A DNA stretch of 64,000 bases from Schistosoma haematobium (lineage: Eukaryota; Platyhelminthes; Trematoda; Strigeidida; Schistosomatidae). The stretch lies in the NCBI RefSeq assembly GCF_000699445.3, contig NC_067195.1, forward strand, positions 64,848,591 to 64,912,590, read 5' to 3'. Below, one piece after another: positions 27,101 to 36,547 of the stretch; position 1 is the stretch's first letter, and every line of letters starts with the position of its first letter. The translations under genes were made by a program, and so were the position numbers. The notes under the pieces are model-generated. The model ran no database searches and was not told the DNA's origin. It was given only the letters and a program-made list of their open reading frames with translations.

Positions 27101-28697
27101 TTAACTGTCTTTTGTTAATTATCAGTTGAGTTTATGAGCCGACGAGACTATAATTTATGGGCCAACCAATCACATTTACGATAGGTCTTGGATTTTAGCG
27201 CGAGATTCATTCAACCGTTTGGCTAAATCGTGTTTTGGCATTTTAGCTTGTCTGTTCGTGATGAAAACCATGGATCTAATTCCTAATCCTAACCATCAAT
27301 TGTAAATCATAACCCTTATTTTTTAAACTACTTCATAATCCTCATTTAGCTCTAGGAAGCAGATGGGCATTCTTTTGGTCACTTTAGAGTCGCTCAAAGT
27401 TCGTCCATAAATTATTATCACCGCTTCATTTTGACCTATAGACTATCATGATCCGATTCGCTATTCCTGAATCATATTTAGTTTATTGATTACCGTCTCC
27501 AACAGTCACAGCCACTTTTTGGCTTGATCCTGTACAATTTTTATTTTTAATGGTTTGTGGTCTGATTTGCTTGTATATAAATCAAGTATTTCTGACATAA
27601 ATTAATCATATAGTGAAAGCTGGTATTGATGTTCTGGACTCAACAGGCAGGGCTAGGCAGAAAAGGGACCAGTAAGGACGCTAGGTTGTCCATGTCAGTC
27701 AATACGTCATTGCTGTGGCAATGTTAAGATTGTATAAGTCGTATTCTGATTGGCGAATAATTCACGTGGTATTTAACGGGTAAAAGTCGCAACACCAATT
27801 TTGATGAGGATTTCTTGCTAATCACTGGTTCGACTGTATACTTTGCGTCCACTGTCTAGCCTCTATCTGAGGATTATAAATCCGGAAGCATCCATGAGAC
27901 TTATCATTAGAATATGTTATGTCGAAATGTTTTCCTATAGATACTCTACAAACCACTCCACATATCTACCCTGATCTTCTAAATCACGAGGCCTGTTTTA
28001 AAAGTAGAAAACAGCTGTAAAAGCTTGAGAATTCACCAACACACAACAACAGATGAGGAACTATCAGAACCCTATAAGACTGAACATCCACAGCTTATCC
28101 ACAACTATAAGGATGAACTTTCATCTGAAATCTTTAGAATAAACCAATTCATCAAACGAATTTAAGAATGAAATGTTACAAATAACAAACCTTTAATATC
28201 TCTATGAATTTTACTTTGACTATGTAGGTAATCTAGTCCCTTTAATATCTCTCTCAAAATAGTGGATATATGAACTTCTGGTATAGGTCCCGGTTTCATT
28301 AAATCAAGTGCCGATCCACCACCTAAGTATTCCATGACGATCCATAGTGTAGTGTCTTTCAAATAAGAACCATGATACTTTGTGATATACGGGCTGTTGC
28401 ACTGAGACAAAACTTTGATCTCCTGCTGAATATCCTCAATCTCATCCTCAGCTGCTTCCAGATCAATAAGCTTGATAGCTACAACTTCTCTTGTCCTTCT
28501 ATCCACACCCTTATAAACTTCCCCGAAAGAGCCTCTTCCGATCCGTTCAAGAATGTCATAAATGGTCTCTGGGTTTACATTCTATACGACAAAAAAATGA
28601 AACGTGTGAAGGTTGAATACCATAAACATGACTGCAATGATAGATTAATGAACAAAACACTTACAACTTTTAACTGTGTTCCCCTTGGATCAGGCAT
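5372..28697 (-). CDS. STK24/25: GCK-III Ser/Thr kinase (MST3/STK24/STK25/MST4-like), whole gene, 9 coding exons
   Basis: Joining nine GT-AG exons (28665-28697, 28191-28581, 26605-26762, 21492-21677, 18422-18570, 12094-12435, 9359-9606, 8513-8664, 5372-5587) gives 1875 nt: 624 codons plus TAA, with all phases matching. Seen in the product: P-loop [11 protein letters not shown] (about 26-36), ATP-binding Lys48, HRD Asp139, DFG Asp157, and [12 protein letters not shown] with Thr173 at the site phosphorylated in MST3. After the kinase domain come an acidic run (about 290-305), a Ser/Pro/Asn-rich linker (about 307-540) and a C-terminal segment beginning LPLLQDLQDVYSQ that aligns with the CCM3/PDCD10-binding tail. 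Family members act in STRIPAK/CCM3 signalling, Golgi placement and cell polarity. Human paralogs are about 415-445 residues, so the linker is expanded. Which paralog it represents cannot be told. No UTR evidence beyond a possible acceptor at 28731-28732. Boundaries are inferred from splice consensus and homology, not transcripts. Confidence 0.93.
5925..6400 (-). mobile_element. SINE-like retroposon with RTE-type 3' tail, copy 1
   Basis: It is about 475 bases, with its 3' end (low coordinates) in an ATTT/AAAT-rich repeat preceded by GTACCAATATCTATGTG. That tail matches the end of the RTE fragment at 60330-60860. The body is highly similar to 19882-20405 and shares its last part with 25003-25118 and with the chimera at 23424. 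It has no coding capacity. It lies in intron 8 of the kinase gene and abuts the Penelope-like element. Confidence 0.75.
6402..6458 (+). repeat. Left terminal repeat of the Penelope-like element
   Basis: It matches 8230-8287 with a few substitutions and indels, in direct orientation. It starts at the boundary with SINE copy 1. Confidence 0.75.
8230..8287 (+). repeat. Right terminal repeat of the Penelope-like element
   Basis: Direct repeat of 6402-6458. It is preceded by CTGAAGAAGTC (8210-8220), a hammerhead-like box. Confidence 0.75.
8513..8664 (-). CDS. STK24/25: GCK-III kinase exon 8
   Basis: Residues 503-553. The end [16 protein letters not shown] lines up with the KRPFSQCLSTIISPLF region of MST3 (family knowledge), the start of the C-terminal partner-binding helix. 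The acceptor is TTTACAG and the donor GTAAGA; it leaves in phase 0. Confidence 0.85.
9359..9606 (-). CDS. STK24/25: GCK-III kinase exon 7: Asn/Gln/Pro-rich linker
   Basis: Residues 420-502 plus one base. It is rich in Asn, Gln, Ser and Pro with no recognised domain. It is supported by a polypyrimidine-type acceptor (..AATTAG) and donor G|GTTAGT, and by phase agreement with exons 6 and 8. Read-through stops immediately at TAG. Confidence 0.8.
9607..10837. other. Intron 6 of the GCK-III gene, left part
   Basis: AT-rich, with no recognised element. Confidence 0.4.
10838..11310 (-). mobile_element. RTE-like 3' fragment, highly diverged
   Basis: The minus strand resembles the RT C-terminus and 3' end of the RTE copies (compare 59100-59540): a Trp/Lys-rich stretch around 11290, then TGACAACTTGGACTGATGTA near the end. 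It is heavily decayed, with no usable frame. It lies in intron 6 of the kinase gene. Confidence 0.55.
12094..12435 (-). CDS. STK24/25: GCK-III kinase exon 6: Ser-rich linker
   Basis: Residues 306-419 plus two bases of 420. It contains the basic patch [17 protein letters not shown] (similar in position to the conserved WIFTIR stretch of MST3) and a 10-plus Ser/Pro/Thr run. It is low-complexity and probably disordered. Reading past the donor meets TAA at once, so intron retention would end the protein here. Confidence 0.88.
12436..15689. other. Intron 5 of the GCK-III gene, left part
   Basis: AT-rich. A short TAA-rich microsatellite lies at about 13439-13476. No coding signal was seen. Confidence 0.4.
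15690..16078 (+). mobile_element. RTE-like LINE fragment (RT C-terminal end)
   Basis: From about 15838 the plus strand reads [12 protein letters not shown] (stop) [19 protein letters not shown], then [12 protein letters not shown]. This is the C-terminal (W)IGHTLRK..ITRQALTWNPEGKRKRGRP stretch of RTE-type reverse transcriptases. GC-richer sequence just upstream (15695-15780) may be another piece of the same element. Several stops. It is in intron 5. Confidence 0.7.
16079..18421. other. Intron 5 of the GCK-III gene, right part
   Basis: No coding signal or recognised repeat. Confidence 0.4.
18422..18570 (-). CDS. STK24/25: GCK-III kinase exon 5: end of kinase domain and acidic tail
   Basis: Residues 257-305 plus two bases. 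[13 protein letters not shown] closes the kinase domain, then [12 protein letters not shown] and a strongly acidic Asp/Glu run follow, the same order as in vertebrate MST3/STK25. Phase 2 matches exon 6. Confidence 0.94.
19117..19160. repeat. (TA)n microsatellite
   Basis: About 22 TA units in intron 4 of the kinase gene. Confidence 0.95.
19882..20405 (-). mobile_element. SINE-like retroposon with RTE-type 3' tail, copy 2
   Basis: It is collinear with 5925-6400 over its whole length, except for about 45 extra bases near 20185-20235. The 3' end at low coordinates carries the same GAGGCATCAAATACATATGC...ATTT tail. It is in intron 4 and is not coding. Confidence 0.75.
21492..21677 (-). CDS. STK24/25: GCK-III kinase exon 4: C-lobe
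   Basis: Residues 195-256, in phase 0 at both ends. It starts [19 protein letters not shown], the helix F/G region typical of STE20 kinases, and ends [10 protein letters not shown]. The acceptor is TTTCTAG and the donor GTAAGT. Confidence 0.95.
23352..23860 (+). mobile_element. tRNA-like head fused to RTE 3' end (SINE or chimera)
   Basis: 23360-23430 carries an A-box-like GGCTTAGCAGTAAAGGC, a B-box-like GTTTGAACCCC and complementary ends GGAGCGG/CCGCTCC. It is followed by CTTCGGTTTGAGAAGC and CAGCCCTCA, which resemble the body of the SINE at 5925-6400. Then comes RTE RT C-terminal sequence (GATGGTTGGAAGAAAGTTAG, about 23563; GGTTGGGGTCCGCG, about 23669) and an RTE 3' end. It could be a true tRNA-derived SINE with a LINE tail, or a SINE beside a truncated RTE copy. 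It is in intron 3. Confidence 0.6.
24081..24126. repeat. (AAT)n microsatellite
   Basis: About 14 uninterrupted ATA/AAT units in intron 3. Confidence 0.95.
25003..25118 (-). mobile_element. 3' fragment of the SINE-like family
   Basis: It matches the last ~115 bases (3' tail side) of the copies at 5925-6400 and 19882-20405, including ACATTGGTACAAGGAGGCAC and CGGGTGCCCAAACCGAAGC. It is 5'-truncated, as target-primed retroposons often are. Confidence 0.7.
25195..25585 (-). mobile_element. RTE-like 3' fragment, 5'-truncated
   Basis: On the minus strand from about 25585: [19 protein letters not shown], then [20 protein letters not shown]. The same peptide occurs in the fragment at 60330-60860. 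It ends in an AAAT-rich tail at 25195-25225. It is in intron 3. Confidence 0.8.
26605..26762 (-). CDS. STK24/25: GCK-III kinase exon 3: DFG and activation loop
   Basis: Residues 142-194: [16 protein letters not shown] and the activation segment [15 protein letters not shown]. All catalytic residues are present. The acceptor ..GATAG and donor AAG|GTCAGT give phases 1 in and 0 out. Confidence 0.96.
27138..27424. mobile_element. Small inverted-repeat element related to the foldback at 50212-50830
   Basis: The left end GACGAGACTATAATTTATGG and the right end (reverse strand GGTGATAATAATTTATGG) form terminal inverted repeats resembling those of the 50212-50830 element. The middle has CCTAATCCTAACC (27282-27294), a telomere-like string, as in the other element. 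It is non-coding and lies in intron 2 of the kinase gene. No target duplication was resolved. Confidence 0.45.
28191..28581 (-). CDS. STK24/25: GCK-III kinase exon 2: kinase N-lobe to catalytic loop
   Basis: This exon encodes residues 12-141 plus one base of codon 142. It carries the P-loop, VAIK lysine (48), the helix-C glutamate in QQEIKVL, hinge [12 protein letters not shown] and catalytic IHRDIK. The run [11 protein letters not shown] is a GCK-III hallmark. The acceptor is ..TATAG and the donor is G|GTTTGT; phase 1 matches exon 3. Confidence 0.96.
28665..28697 (-). CDS. STK24/25: GCK-III kinase exon 1 (start codon)
   Basis: The ATG at 28697-28695 opens an 11-residue exon ([11 protein letters not shown]) followed by GTAAGT at 28664-28659. 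The intron to exon 2 is only 83 bases; short 5' introns are common in schistosome genes. A pyrimidine-rich stretch ending in AG (28731-28732) lies 35 bases upstream of the ATG. It could be a normal acceptor or a spliced-leader trans-splice site; the sequence cannot decide. The short lead-in to the P-loop resembles MST3/STK25. Confidence 0.8.
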
Positions 28698-28730
28698 AAT
28701 GTGAAACGAGTCTAAAACCCCCCGCTTTAC

Positions 28731-30029
28731 CTAAGTGGATTAAAACAAATAAACATTTTACGGTCTAAAATTTTTTTTAAAAGTACTAAACGTTCAGCTC
28801 TTATATAAAACTTTATTTTAAAAGTGATTATATCTCATCACACTAAGTATTTACATGTCAACTGAAACAAGGCAGATTATTTATTTAGAACTTTGATTGG
28901 CTGGGTGAAAATCACAAACTGCTTACTGCTTGTCTTGGTCTTCAATAAGAGGTTTGAGCTGTAAACAAGTACAACTTGCTCTGATGGTTGAACTATATTA
29001 ATTGGTGATTGAAGAATCAAGCTTAAAATAATCACTCAAAGTACCGATGGAACTTAAAGAAATCTCAACCCTTCTTTTTAAAGAATCAGGAGGAGGAGTG
29101 GTCTTCTTAGCAGCAAAATAATAGATCTTTGAAAAATGATCATTGATGATGTTGCAAATTATTACCATATTCCCTTTTTATCTCCCTGTATTACACTGAC
29201 TGGAGCTTGACTTATGCAAAACGAGTAGATGTTACTTCTCGATACATTTAACTTTTTGGCTGCTCTTTCTTCTCCTAACTCAGATAGAGCGATATACCTC
29301 TCGAGGTGGAAGAACATGGTGATTTATGATTTTCACATGAAACTTTGAGTAACCACCTTAAACTGTCTTGAATAGTTTGGAAGTTAAATTTTAGAATTAT
29401 GTGAAGAAACCTGATAGCTGGGTACAAATTACTGACAGCTAATTGTAAGACTGCTAAATTTTCATAAAGACTGATGCACATATCCTTATCTATGGAAGAA
29501 ATTGTGTTAGTGTAATGAACTAGGATGCACAAGGACGATATTTAACTACCATGCATCATTAGCATACTACACTTACATTAAGTTGAAACGTGTTTTTAGC
29601 AGAGAAATCATTTATCCTCTATTATGTCCACGTCTGAATCTAACATAATCTCTTTATATTCAATACTCCGTCACAACTAGGAATGTATACCCCGACATTC
29701 ACCTGAAACAATGTAAGTTTAGTCCTAACGCGATTTGCATTCCCCAAACTTTTGCTGTGTCCTTCCGCAACCAAAGTACCATTTTCGGTCCAAAGAATAT
29801 GTCCTGAGCTTTACAATTGGTAGATTACTTTTCTTTTTGAGTTTTACCCAGGTTGATAGTTGACTGTGGTTTTTCCTCAGCTTGCTATCCGGTTTTTAAG
29901 CTTTTTACGTCAGTGCTAGTTTGATTTTATCCTAACCTTGTGTACCACCCGTTTTGCCTGTTTTCAATGTACTATTTTTGTCTTATAGTCGTAGACTTCT
30001 GCTCGAACAATTTACATCACCATAGTCAT
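28731..30029. other. Upstream region of the GCK-III gene
   Basis: It should hold the promoter or 5' UTR of the minus-strand kinase gene. No TATA-like or other regulatory site could be assigned with confidence. It contains no coding signal. Confidence 0.35.
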
Positions 30030-30719
30030 GAAAAATGCATGCAAGTGACCCGAATGCCGTTTTGCTGTTACCTCTAGCATGCAGCGTGACAAATGCAAAG
30101 TTTTATTTCACGAAGCATGTACGGATCTTACAGTAACTGCTTACAACAGACTTAGTAAAGTGGATCGTGGGTGGGTTTGTAGCACATTCATCGTGAACGC
30201 TGAGGTTTTACTGAACAACTTCATCATTCTCATGACAGAAAACGTTGTCAGCAAACCAGAAAAAGGCAGTCCTAAAACGCATAAACAAACAAAGACGCGT
30301 AGTGAGGACAAGAAGATGGACATCGACAACACCAGTATCGTCCGAACATGCATCGACACTGGAGAGGACATGCTGAAGCTCAGCACCATCATAACATCGA
30401 CAGTACTAGACTTCCTCGGCAAACTTTGGTCTCCCAGTACAGGATCCCTGAATGCAACCGTGGTCCCCAAAAACTGTGGGCGGTTTGACCCTTCTCAACA
30501 AAGTTGAAAAAGACTGGGTGTCACCGTCTAAGAAGCATAACATCCCAGGAATCGTAGTAAAATCAACTGGTGATTTGGCCGTACAGTCTACCTCTAAGAT
30601 TGTTCAGCCGGTCAGAAATGAGCACTAAAATTTAAAACACACTTCAACCACCAAACAACAATGTCCTCAACGTGAACGTGCCCGAGAACCTGGGAAAACA
30701 ATCACTGTTGCAGATGGTT
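30030..30719 (+). mobile_element. CR1-like non-LTR element, ORF1 N-terminal part with PHD-like finger
   Basis: Cys/His pattern in frame: C-K-stop-P-E-C at 30040-30057, then DKCKVLFHEAC (about 30089-30121) and GWVCSTF (about 30170-30190). This is the C4HC3 layout of a PHD finger, found in ORF1 of CR1-type elements. A TGA at 30046-30048 and a Phe in place of the last Cys break it. A frame then runs to 30507. It is interrupted at 30719 by the LTR element and resumes at 34303. Confidence 0.7.
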
Positions 30720-31132
30720 TGTAGTGGCATTGAACAATAACCGCACAATCCACAAAGCTGAACATGAGACTACTCAGAAATAGATATTCAATATTTAACG
30801 CGGATAAATACCTAACAATGGAGAAGGCGCGAACAATGAATTGAATGGACTGGGTTGATCGAGTGGCATGGCTCGGCCATGCAGGCGTGGTCTCTGCTGA
30901 ATGTTACCTTATATCTTCTATTCATATTAAATATATTGTTCCTTCTCTAGCCTAACCTTGTTCTACATCATGTATTGGTAATTGATACGATACGGTGGGT
31001 TGGTGTAGTCGATGGTGTGACTTCCACGTAAGATCTTATAGATTAGGCAGTTATATCATGACAAATCTACAAATTTAGGATTAGGCCTATTATAAGAGCA
31101 GTACTAATATCATAGTAGACCATAAATCTACA
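30720..31132 (+). repeat. 5' LTR of copy 1
   Basis: 413 bases with TGTAG...CTACA ends. It is identical by eye to 33890-34302 except near the 3' end (CATAAATCTACA against CATTATTCTACA). Confidence 0.92.
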
Positions 31133-31149
31133 TTGGTGAGCCCAACTAA
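31133..31149 (+). promoter_or_regulatory. Primer binding site (tRNA-Trp-like)
   Basis: TTGGTGAGCCCAAC directly follows the 5' LTR. It matches most of the tRNA-Trp-type primer site known in CsRn1-clade elements. The same site is present in copy 2 (minus strand, about 49593-49580). Confidence 0.6.
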
Positions 31150-33889
31150 AGAAGCGCAACCTATTATTGTTAAGTCTTAGATCCACCTTAACCTTCTCAA
31201 TCGATTTTTATTTGTATAAACCCATTATTCTAATAGTCCTCATTAATGCTCACATGTATTATCGTAATGTTATATTGATTAGTTCCCACAACATACTAGC
31301 TCATTCGATAGTAAAACTGGTCGTCTATATTAACTTATTAGCTTTGACGGTTCGTTAACAAGCTTTAATAGCATTTACATGCTTCAGCGACATAGACTTG
31401 TTTGAACATCAAGCTCTAGCAATTGTGACCTGTAAATAGCGCAAATATACATTGACTAGCAATGCAATCAAGGACTAAATAGTTATCTGGATCTAATTCT
31501 CAGTGTTCCTTCACTTAATACCTCATCCTGCTTTAAACTGCACTATCCTGAATTATCTTTTCTTCCGACCACTGCCTGACTAATTTCATATTTTCGAGTT
31601 CCATTGCCAAACAACAAGGATGACACTTCTCCAAAAACTTACGACAGCTCGTTCAATGGCGATCACACAATTATCTGGATTCATTCGATTGTTCTGATCA
31701 GAGCGAGTGGCAAAAACGTCAACAGCATCAAGCACATCGGAATTAATTGCCATACCACATGTTTTATTCTGGATATTTTTGGATCATTACTACTCCTCAC
31801 GAATGGCGTTATATATGTCGTCCACTGAATAATCTAATTTTCAAAAATAATCCAGGCGAGTTCAACTATTTTACTGGATGATTCTTTTTTGTACTTAACA
31901 TGTATATATTTTCCAGTTGCTTTTACCATATATTTCTAAGTGTCCCTAGGCTAAATGCAGTAACTTCTTATGGAATGTTTATAACGCATCATATTCCTGC
32001 CTGGAGTTTCACAAGCAGTCTTAACTCTAAAATTATTTATCCGGTCATGTTCATTATTTTCAAATTGTCATATACGTCAACAACCTGCTTGTTAACCTGG
32101 CCCGTACATACGTTACACTATATCTTCATGTCTTCTAAATTTAGAAATCATCTGAATCGCCTTTAACATTTATCAATAAACCCATCATAGTCGCTGTTGC
32201 TAATCGTATTTGGGTTTATGGATTAGCCTAAAATGCGAACATAGTTTAGATAATAAGATTGAGAATTTAGGTACTATTAACTGCACTAGTAAAATAACTA
32301 AATCCTCAGGTAGCTGTTGGTTAAACAAACGTTTAAAATCAAAACTCCGTAGCCTACTAGAATTAACACTAAACGAATCTTTCTGAATTAAAATTTATAA
32401 TTAAATTAGGCGTCTCGGATTCTTTAACGTTACAAATTTCTGATAATTTCGAATCACCTAAAGCAACAATATCTATTTTTCCACTGACTAATCCTCATTC
32501 AACACTATAACTAGTTAAACATAATAGTTTCAGGATATCGTCATAAAGCATTGCCATGACTTGACAATCACGTAATATGATTGATAAAATTAATGAAACC
32601 ATTAACAAAATCGGTCAGCAAATTGACTTACAATTATCACTAGTGTTATTTTTCTTTTATCTTCATTCACTACAGATGATTACAGTATGTTTCTCTATCA
32701 GTTGCTTATTCAGCAAATATCTCAAAACTTTGTCAGTGTAATTGGAGGTTTAGCGACACAATAATGCATGCAAATAATCAGAATAAGCAGTCGAGCAAAT
32801 CTCCTGCAAACTGAAAACATCAATGTCGAATTTACCCCAACACTGACTAAGGTTCAAGCCATTATCATAGACATGAGTTGGGAGTGTACTCCCCTTGGTT
32901 ACAACTTATGTTCTCTTTGATAATCACATGAGCATCAATCACTATTAATCATCTTGTAAAAACTTATTTAGCTAAATACATCTTGCAGCACCACATCACT
33001 TCGTAATATGACCCATAGGCTTAACTGATTTTAATAACTTATAACCACTATATCTCAATTAAATCGTATTCCGCCTTATAATAAACTGCATACTTGCAAC
33101 TAACTTGTATGCCCAATCAGCCGGCAAGTACAAATACAAATAAATAGTCTACCGCAGATCAGAACATTGAGTCTAGAGCATGTCTCTTACGAATACACTC
33201 ATGTTTAACGATTTGTTCCTAGCTATCTGTCCAAAATTCATATAATCATCACTCACGTATTTAAATTTTGTTTTGATGAACATTCATGTGTATTAGTAGT
33301 ATTACTAAATTCTATCACGGTCAAGTAAAAATGAGGTTGAGAAAATCTCCCCGTAACTAAATAAACCGTATCAAACTAACTGGAACACTAGTTGGAATTC
33401 TTCTCCACGGTATACTTTTGTTCCTTCAGTTAGCCTACTAATACATATGCAATTGGAAATCAACTCATATGGACAACATACCGGCATAATTGTAAATTGA
33501 TTTCATAATTTAAACCAAAACTAATACCAATATTAACATTTCTACAATATTCATTACTTTAATATTTCTAAACACAAAATACTTACTACCTATACGTCAA
33601 GTTATTAACCAACGGCTGTTAACACGCATTGTTTTATTATTATTACTGTAATCCCATTTTTTATAGCTCAAATAATCTTCACCCAAATTGTCATTTTAAG
33701 TGTGTTAAGCATGAAGGCAGATTTTTTTAAAATTATTACATGTATTTCCCGACCAGATGCTGCCGCCTTCTTTTTGATTTATCTTTCAGCTTACCAATAC
33801 CCGAAGGATTCTTATTAACCTTCAACGCACGACGATCCCATCCAATTCGGTATCGAACCAACATCACGTTGATTCCGGTGGGAGAGTAG

Positions 33890-34302
33890 TGTAGTGGCAT
33901 TGAACAATAACCGCACAATCCACAAAGCTGAACATGAGACTACTCAGAAATAGATATTCAATATTTAACGCGGATAAATACCTAACAATGGAGAAGGCGC
34001 GAACAATGAATTGAATGGACTGGGTTGATCGAGTGGCATGGCTCGGCCATGCAGGCGTGGTCTCTGCTGAATGTTACCTTATATCTTCTATTCATATTAA
34101 ATATATTGTTCCTTCTCTAGCCTAACCTTGTTCTACATCATGTATTGGTAATTGATACGATACGGTGGGTTGGTGTAGTCGATGGTGTGACTTCCACGTA
34201 AGATCTTATAGATTAGGCAGTTATATCATGACAAATCTACAAATTTAGGATTAGGCCTATTATAAGAGCAGTACTAATATCATAGTAGACCATTATTCTA
34301 CA
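33890..34302 (+). repeat. 3' LTR of copy 1
   Basis: 413 bases, same sequence as the 5' LTR, followed by the GGTT target duplication. Confidence 0.92.
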
Positions 34303-35465
34303 GGTTCTCTCATAATCATGAACCTGAAAGACAGCCCTGATCTTCCTTCAGTCTGCAGGACAAAAATGACGGGATGCTCCGGAAAGATTTAATCAGGAGA
34401 CTCAAACTCCCAAGAATAGAGCTGTTGACGGTCACACTGCTCATTCGCGGAAAGGACTCTGTGCATCAAAATCACCCAAGACTACTTCGTTTAACGCTTA
34501 CTAACGCCGCCGACGTAGAGGATGTGTTACTGGTTGGTCATTCACTGAAATCAGATGAAACTGTAAGAACACTGCCTGATATACCGTATTCTGAGCTCAA
34601 TCTCATCAGGAACACTCCCCCTAAGGACAGAGGATATCAAATCGGGGAAACCTGTATAGGTAGGTTACCTGTCTACTCACATGGGACTCATATAGATAAA
34701 CAGGGCAGGGAAGCTCATGCGCTTCAAATCGAAACCGTAAACTGCTTATATACGAGCGTCGCAAGTTTACCGAACAATATGGATTAAGTGCGTGAACTTA
34801 CTAACGCTAATAATACTTATCTGATCGGAATATCTGAAACACGGATATCTTCTCAATTTACGGACGGGGAGCTAGCAATACCCGGGGTGTCTTTGTTTCT
34901 TCACGGCAGAAAAACTGGAGTGGGGGACGGAGTATCCTGATACTTTGATTTTGCATAGAGGTTCACCAGCCACAAATTTACTTAAATAAAAATAGAGTCA
35001 TAGCACTCAAATCAGTACATGATCAATGAATTATTTACATAGGAAGCCTAACGTTTGAAGCACATACCCCGTTTATTATTTCTGAATCCAGACCCCTAAT
35101 TGGTTTCACAATGAAAAATTCCTTCACAACGGAGGCAAAGCTTACCTTAAATATTGCACTTTTATCTTCACAAATATGAATACCGTAGACAAGAATAGAA
35201 AATGTTTAAAGACGCTTGACACGTCAACTGCTAGGATGTGACTCTTTCGTGACTGTAGGTAGCTCTCGTGCTACTGATAGGAGAAACCGAACTAATAGTG
35301 AATAGGTCTTTATTTCGATCTTCGCGCAGTCACAGTGGAGCGTGGGATTACCTATTCAGACAAACAAAGCCTCTCAGCATTCAATGTAAGATAGTAGGAA
35401 GTATAACGCTTATACAAAATAAGGAAGTGAATGAATACTTGAACTCTATTGTTTTGACATATTCT
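34303..35465 (+). mobile_element. CR1-like element continued: ORF1 end and start of endonuclease
   Basis: This is the continuation of the 30030 element after the LTR insertion. The frame 34374-34784 includes VLLVGHSLKSDETVRTLP and PYSELNLIRNTPP. Past a stop at 34785 comes NNTYLIGISETRISSQFTDG, the endonuclease N-terminus with its catalytic Glu in SET. Frames are lost after about 34940. The short ORF at 35268-35468 shows no clear domain. Confidence 0.65.
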
Positions 35466-35689
35466 TAGTAGTTTGAGGTCAACTATTAACCAATCAACCT
35501 AATCTGTTACAACTCCACTCTCGACTACACATAAAGATGTAAGCACTTCTCCTTAGAACTTTTATGGTACCGTCGGCTAAAGAATAATCTAATATTTATA
35601 TACATAGCAATATATGGACTTACATTTCTAACCTCCTGCCCAACCATGATCTGTGGCCCAGTTTACAAACCCAGGAACAACACATATAC

Positions 35690-35945
35690 ACTACTTACTG
35701 TGATACATCAAAAACCAATGCGTTGTACGTTTTTTACGGTGCGGTATGGCTTATTGTGGAACAGGTTGCCAATAACTATCCATAACTGTGACACTCACTA
35801 AGTTCAAAAGACTGATAACTCTGTTACTAGACTCTAAAGAGCTTCATCAACTATTCCTTGGACTCCCACCCACTAGTGAGGCACTTTATTATGGAGCGCT
35901 TAGTATTTACACCGATCATGAATATAACGGACTCCGTTGTCATTA
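35690..35945 (+). mobile_element. LINE 3'-end fragment
   Basis: In one frame: VEQVANNYP / CDTLTKFKRLITLLLDSKEL, similar in layout to the LINE ORF2 C-terminus (WN-LP-...-FKRRLD). It differs from the CR1 end at 37550. It suggests another element inserted in the CR1 copy, or a rearranged piece. Confidence 0.4.
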
Positions 35946-36547
35946 ATATGAATATAACCAAATGATGAAACATATGGTTTACCCTCTTCCACTAATCATT
36001 GATTATTAGTCATGTCCTTATGCACCTACTCGTTACTTTCAGATTTCGAATTGCTCTAATGTTTAAAGTTGTATTATTCTTCCTAAGTGTCAAGTCTTAT
36101 TTCTTTACAAGTAGCCATATAACTAATTAAAATTATGGATTCTGATCAACTGAGGTATATCATAAGAACCTTATAATGTCATAAACTCTTGTGATTCTCT
36201 CAATGTTTTGTTTTTTCACTCTGGAAATTTATATTCCTATACTCTTTCACATTCTTTGACTTGCTATCTGTCCTTACCATCTCTAAACCACATATAATCT
36301 GAGCAGTACCCAATAACTTATACCATTAGTTATCTCCATGGTAGTGTGATACAATACAGAAGCTTTAACCATCTCATCTGATTTACTTGTATCATGGAAC
36401 TAGTAGAGATAGTGTATTCCAACAAGAGGCTTAGATTAAAGCAATATTCATGCACACCACAAACTTAAGAGAGCCTAACATTACAAAAACAGGAAGGGAA
36501 ATGTTACTGACCGGTAAACATGGTGGTGATAAGTTAACTCTAATCTA

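Larger units (their letters stand above)
30720..34302 (+). mobile_element. Non-coding LTR retrotransposon, complete, copy 1
   Basis: 3583 bases: two 413-base LTRs (30720-31132, 33890-34302) starting TGTAG and ending CTACA, flanked by a 4-base target duplication GGTT (30716-30719 and 34303-34306). After the 5' LTR, TTGGTGAGCCCAAC resembles the tRNA-Trp primer site of CsRn1-type Ty3 elements (TGGTGACCCCGACG). A purine-rich GGTGGGAGAGTAG precedes the 3' LTR. The LTRs differ at only two positions by eye. The 2.76 kb interior has no gag, protease, RT or integrase signature, so it would need proteins in trans. Confidence 0.9.

Noticed and set aside
31900..32166. 88-codon ORF repeated at 48520-48786
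   Set aside because: It is preserved only through element identity. It has no gag, env or other signature, and the two copies are too recent to show selection.
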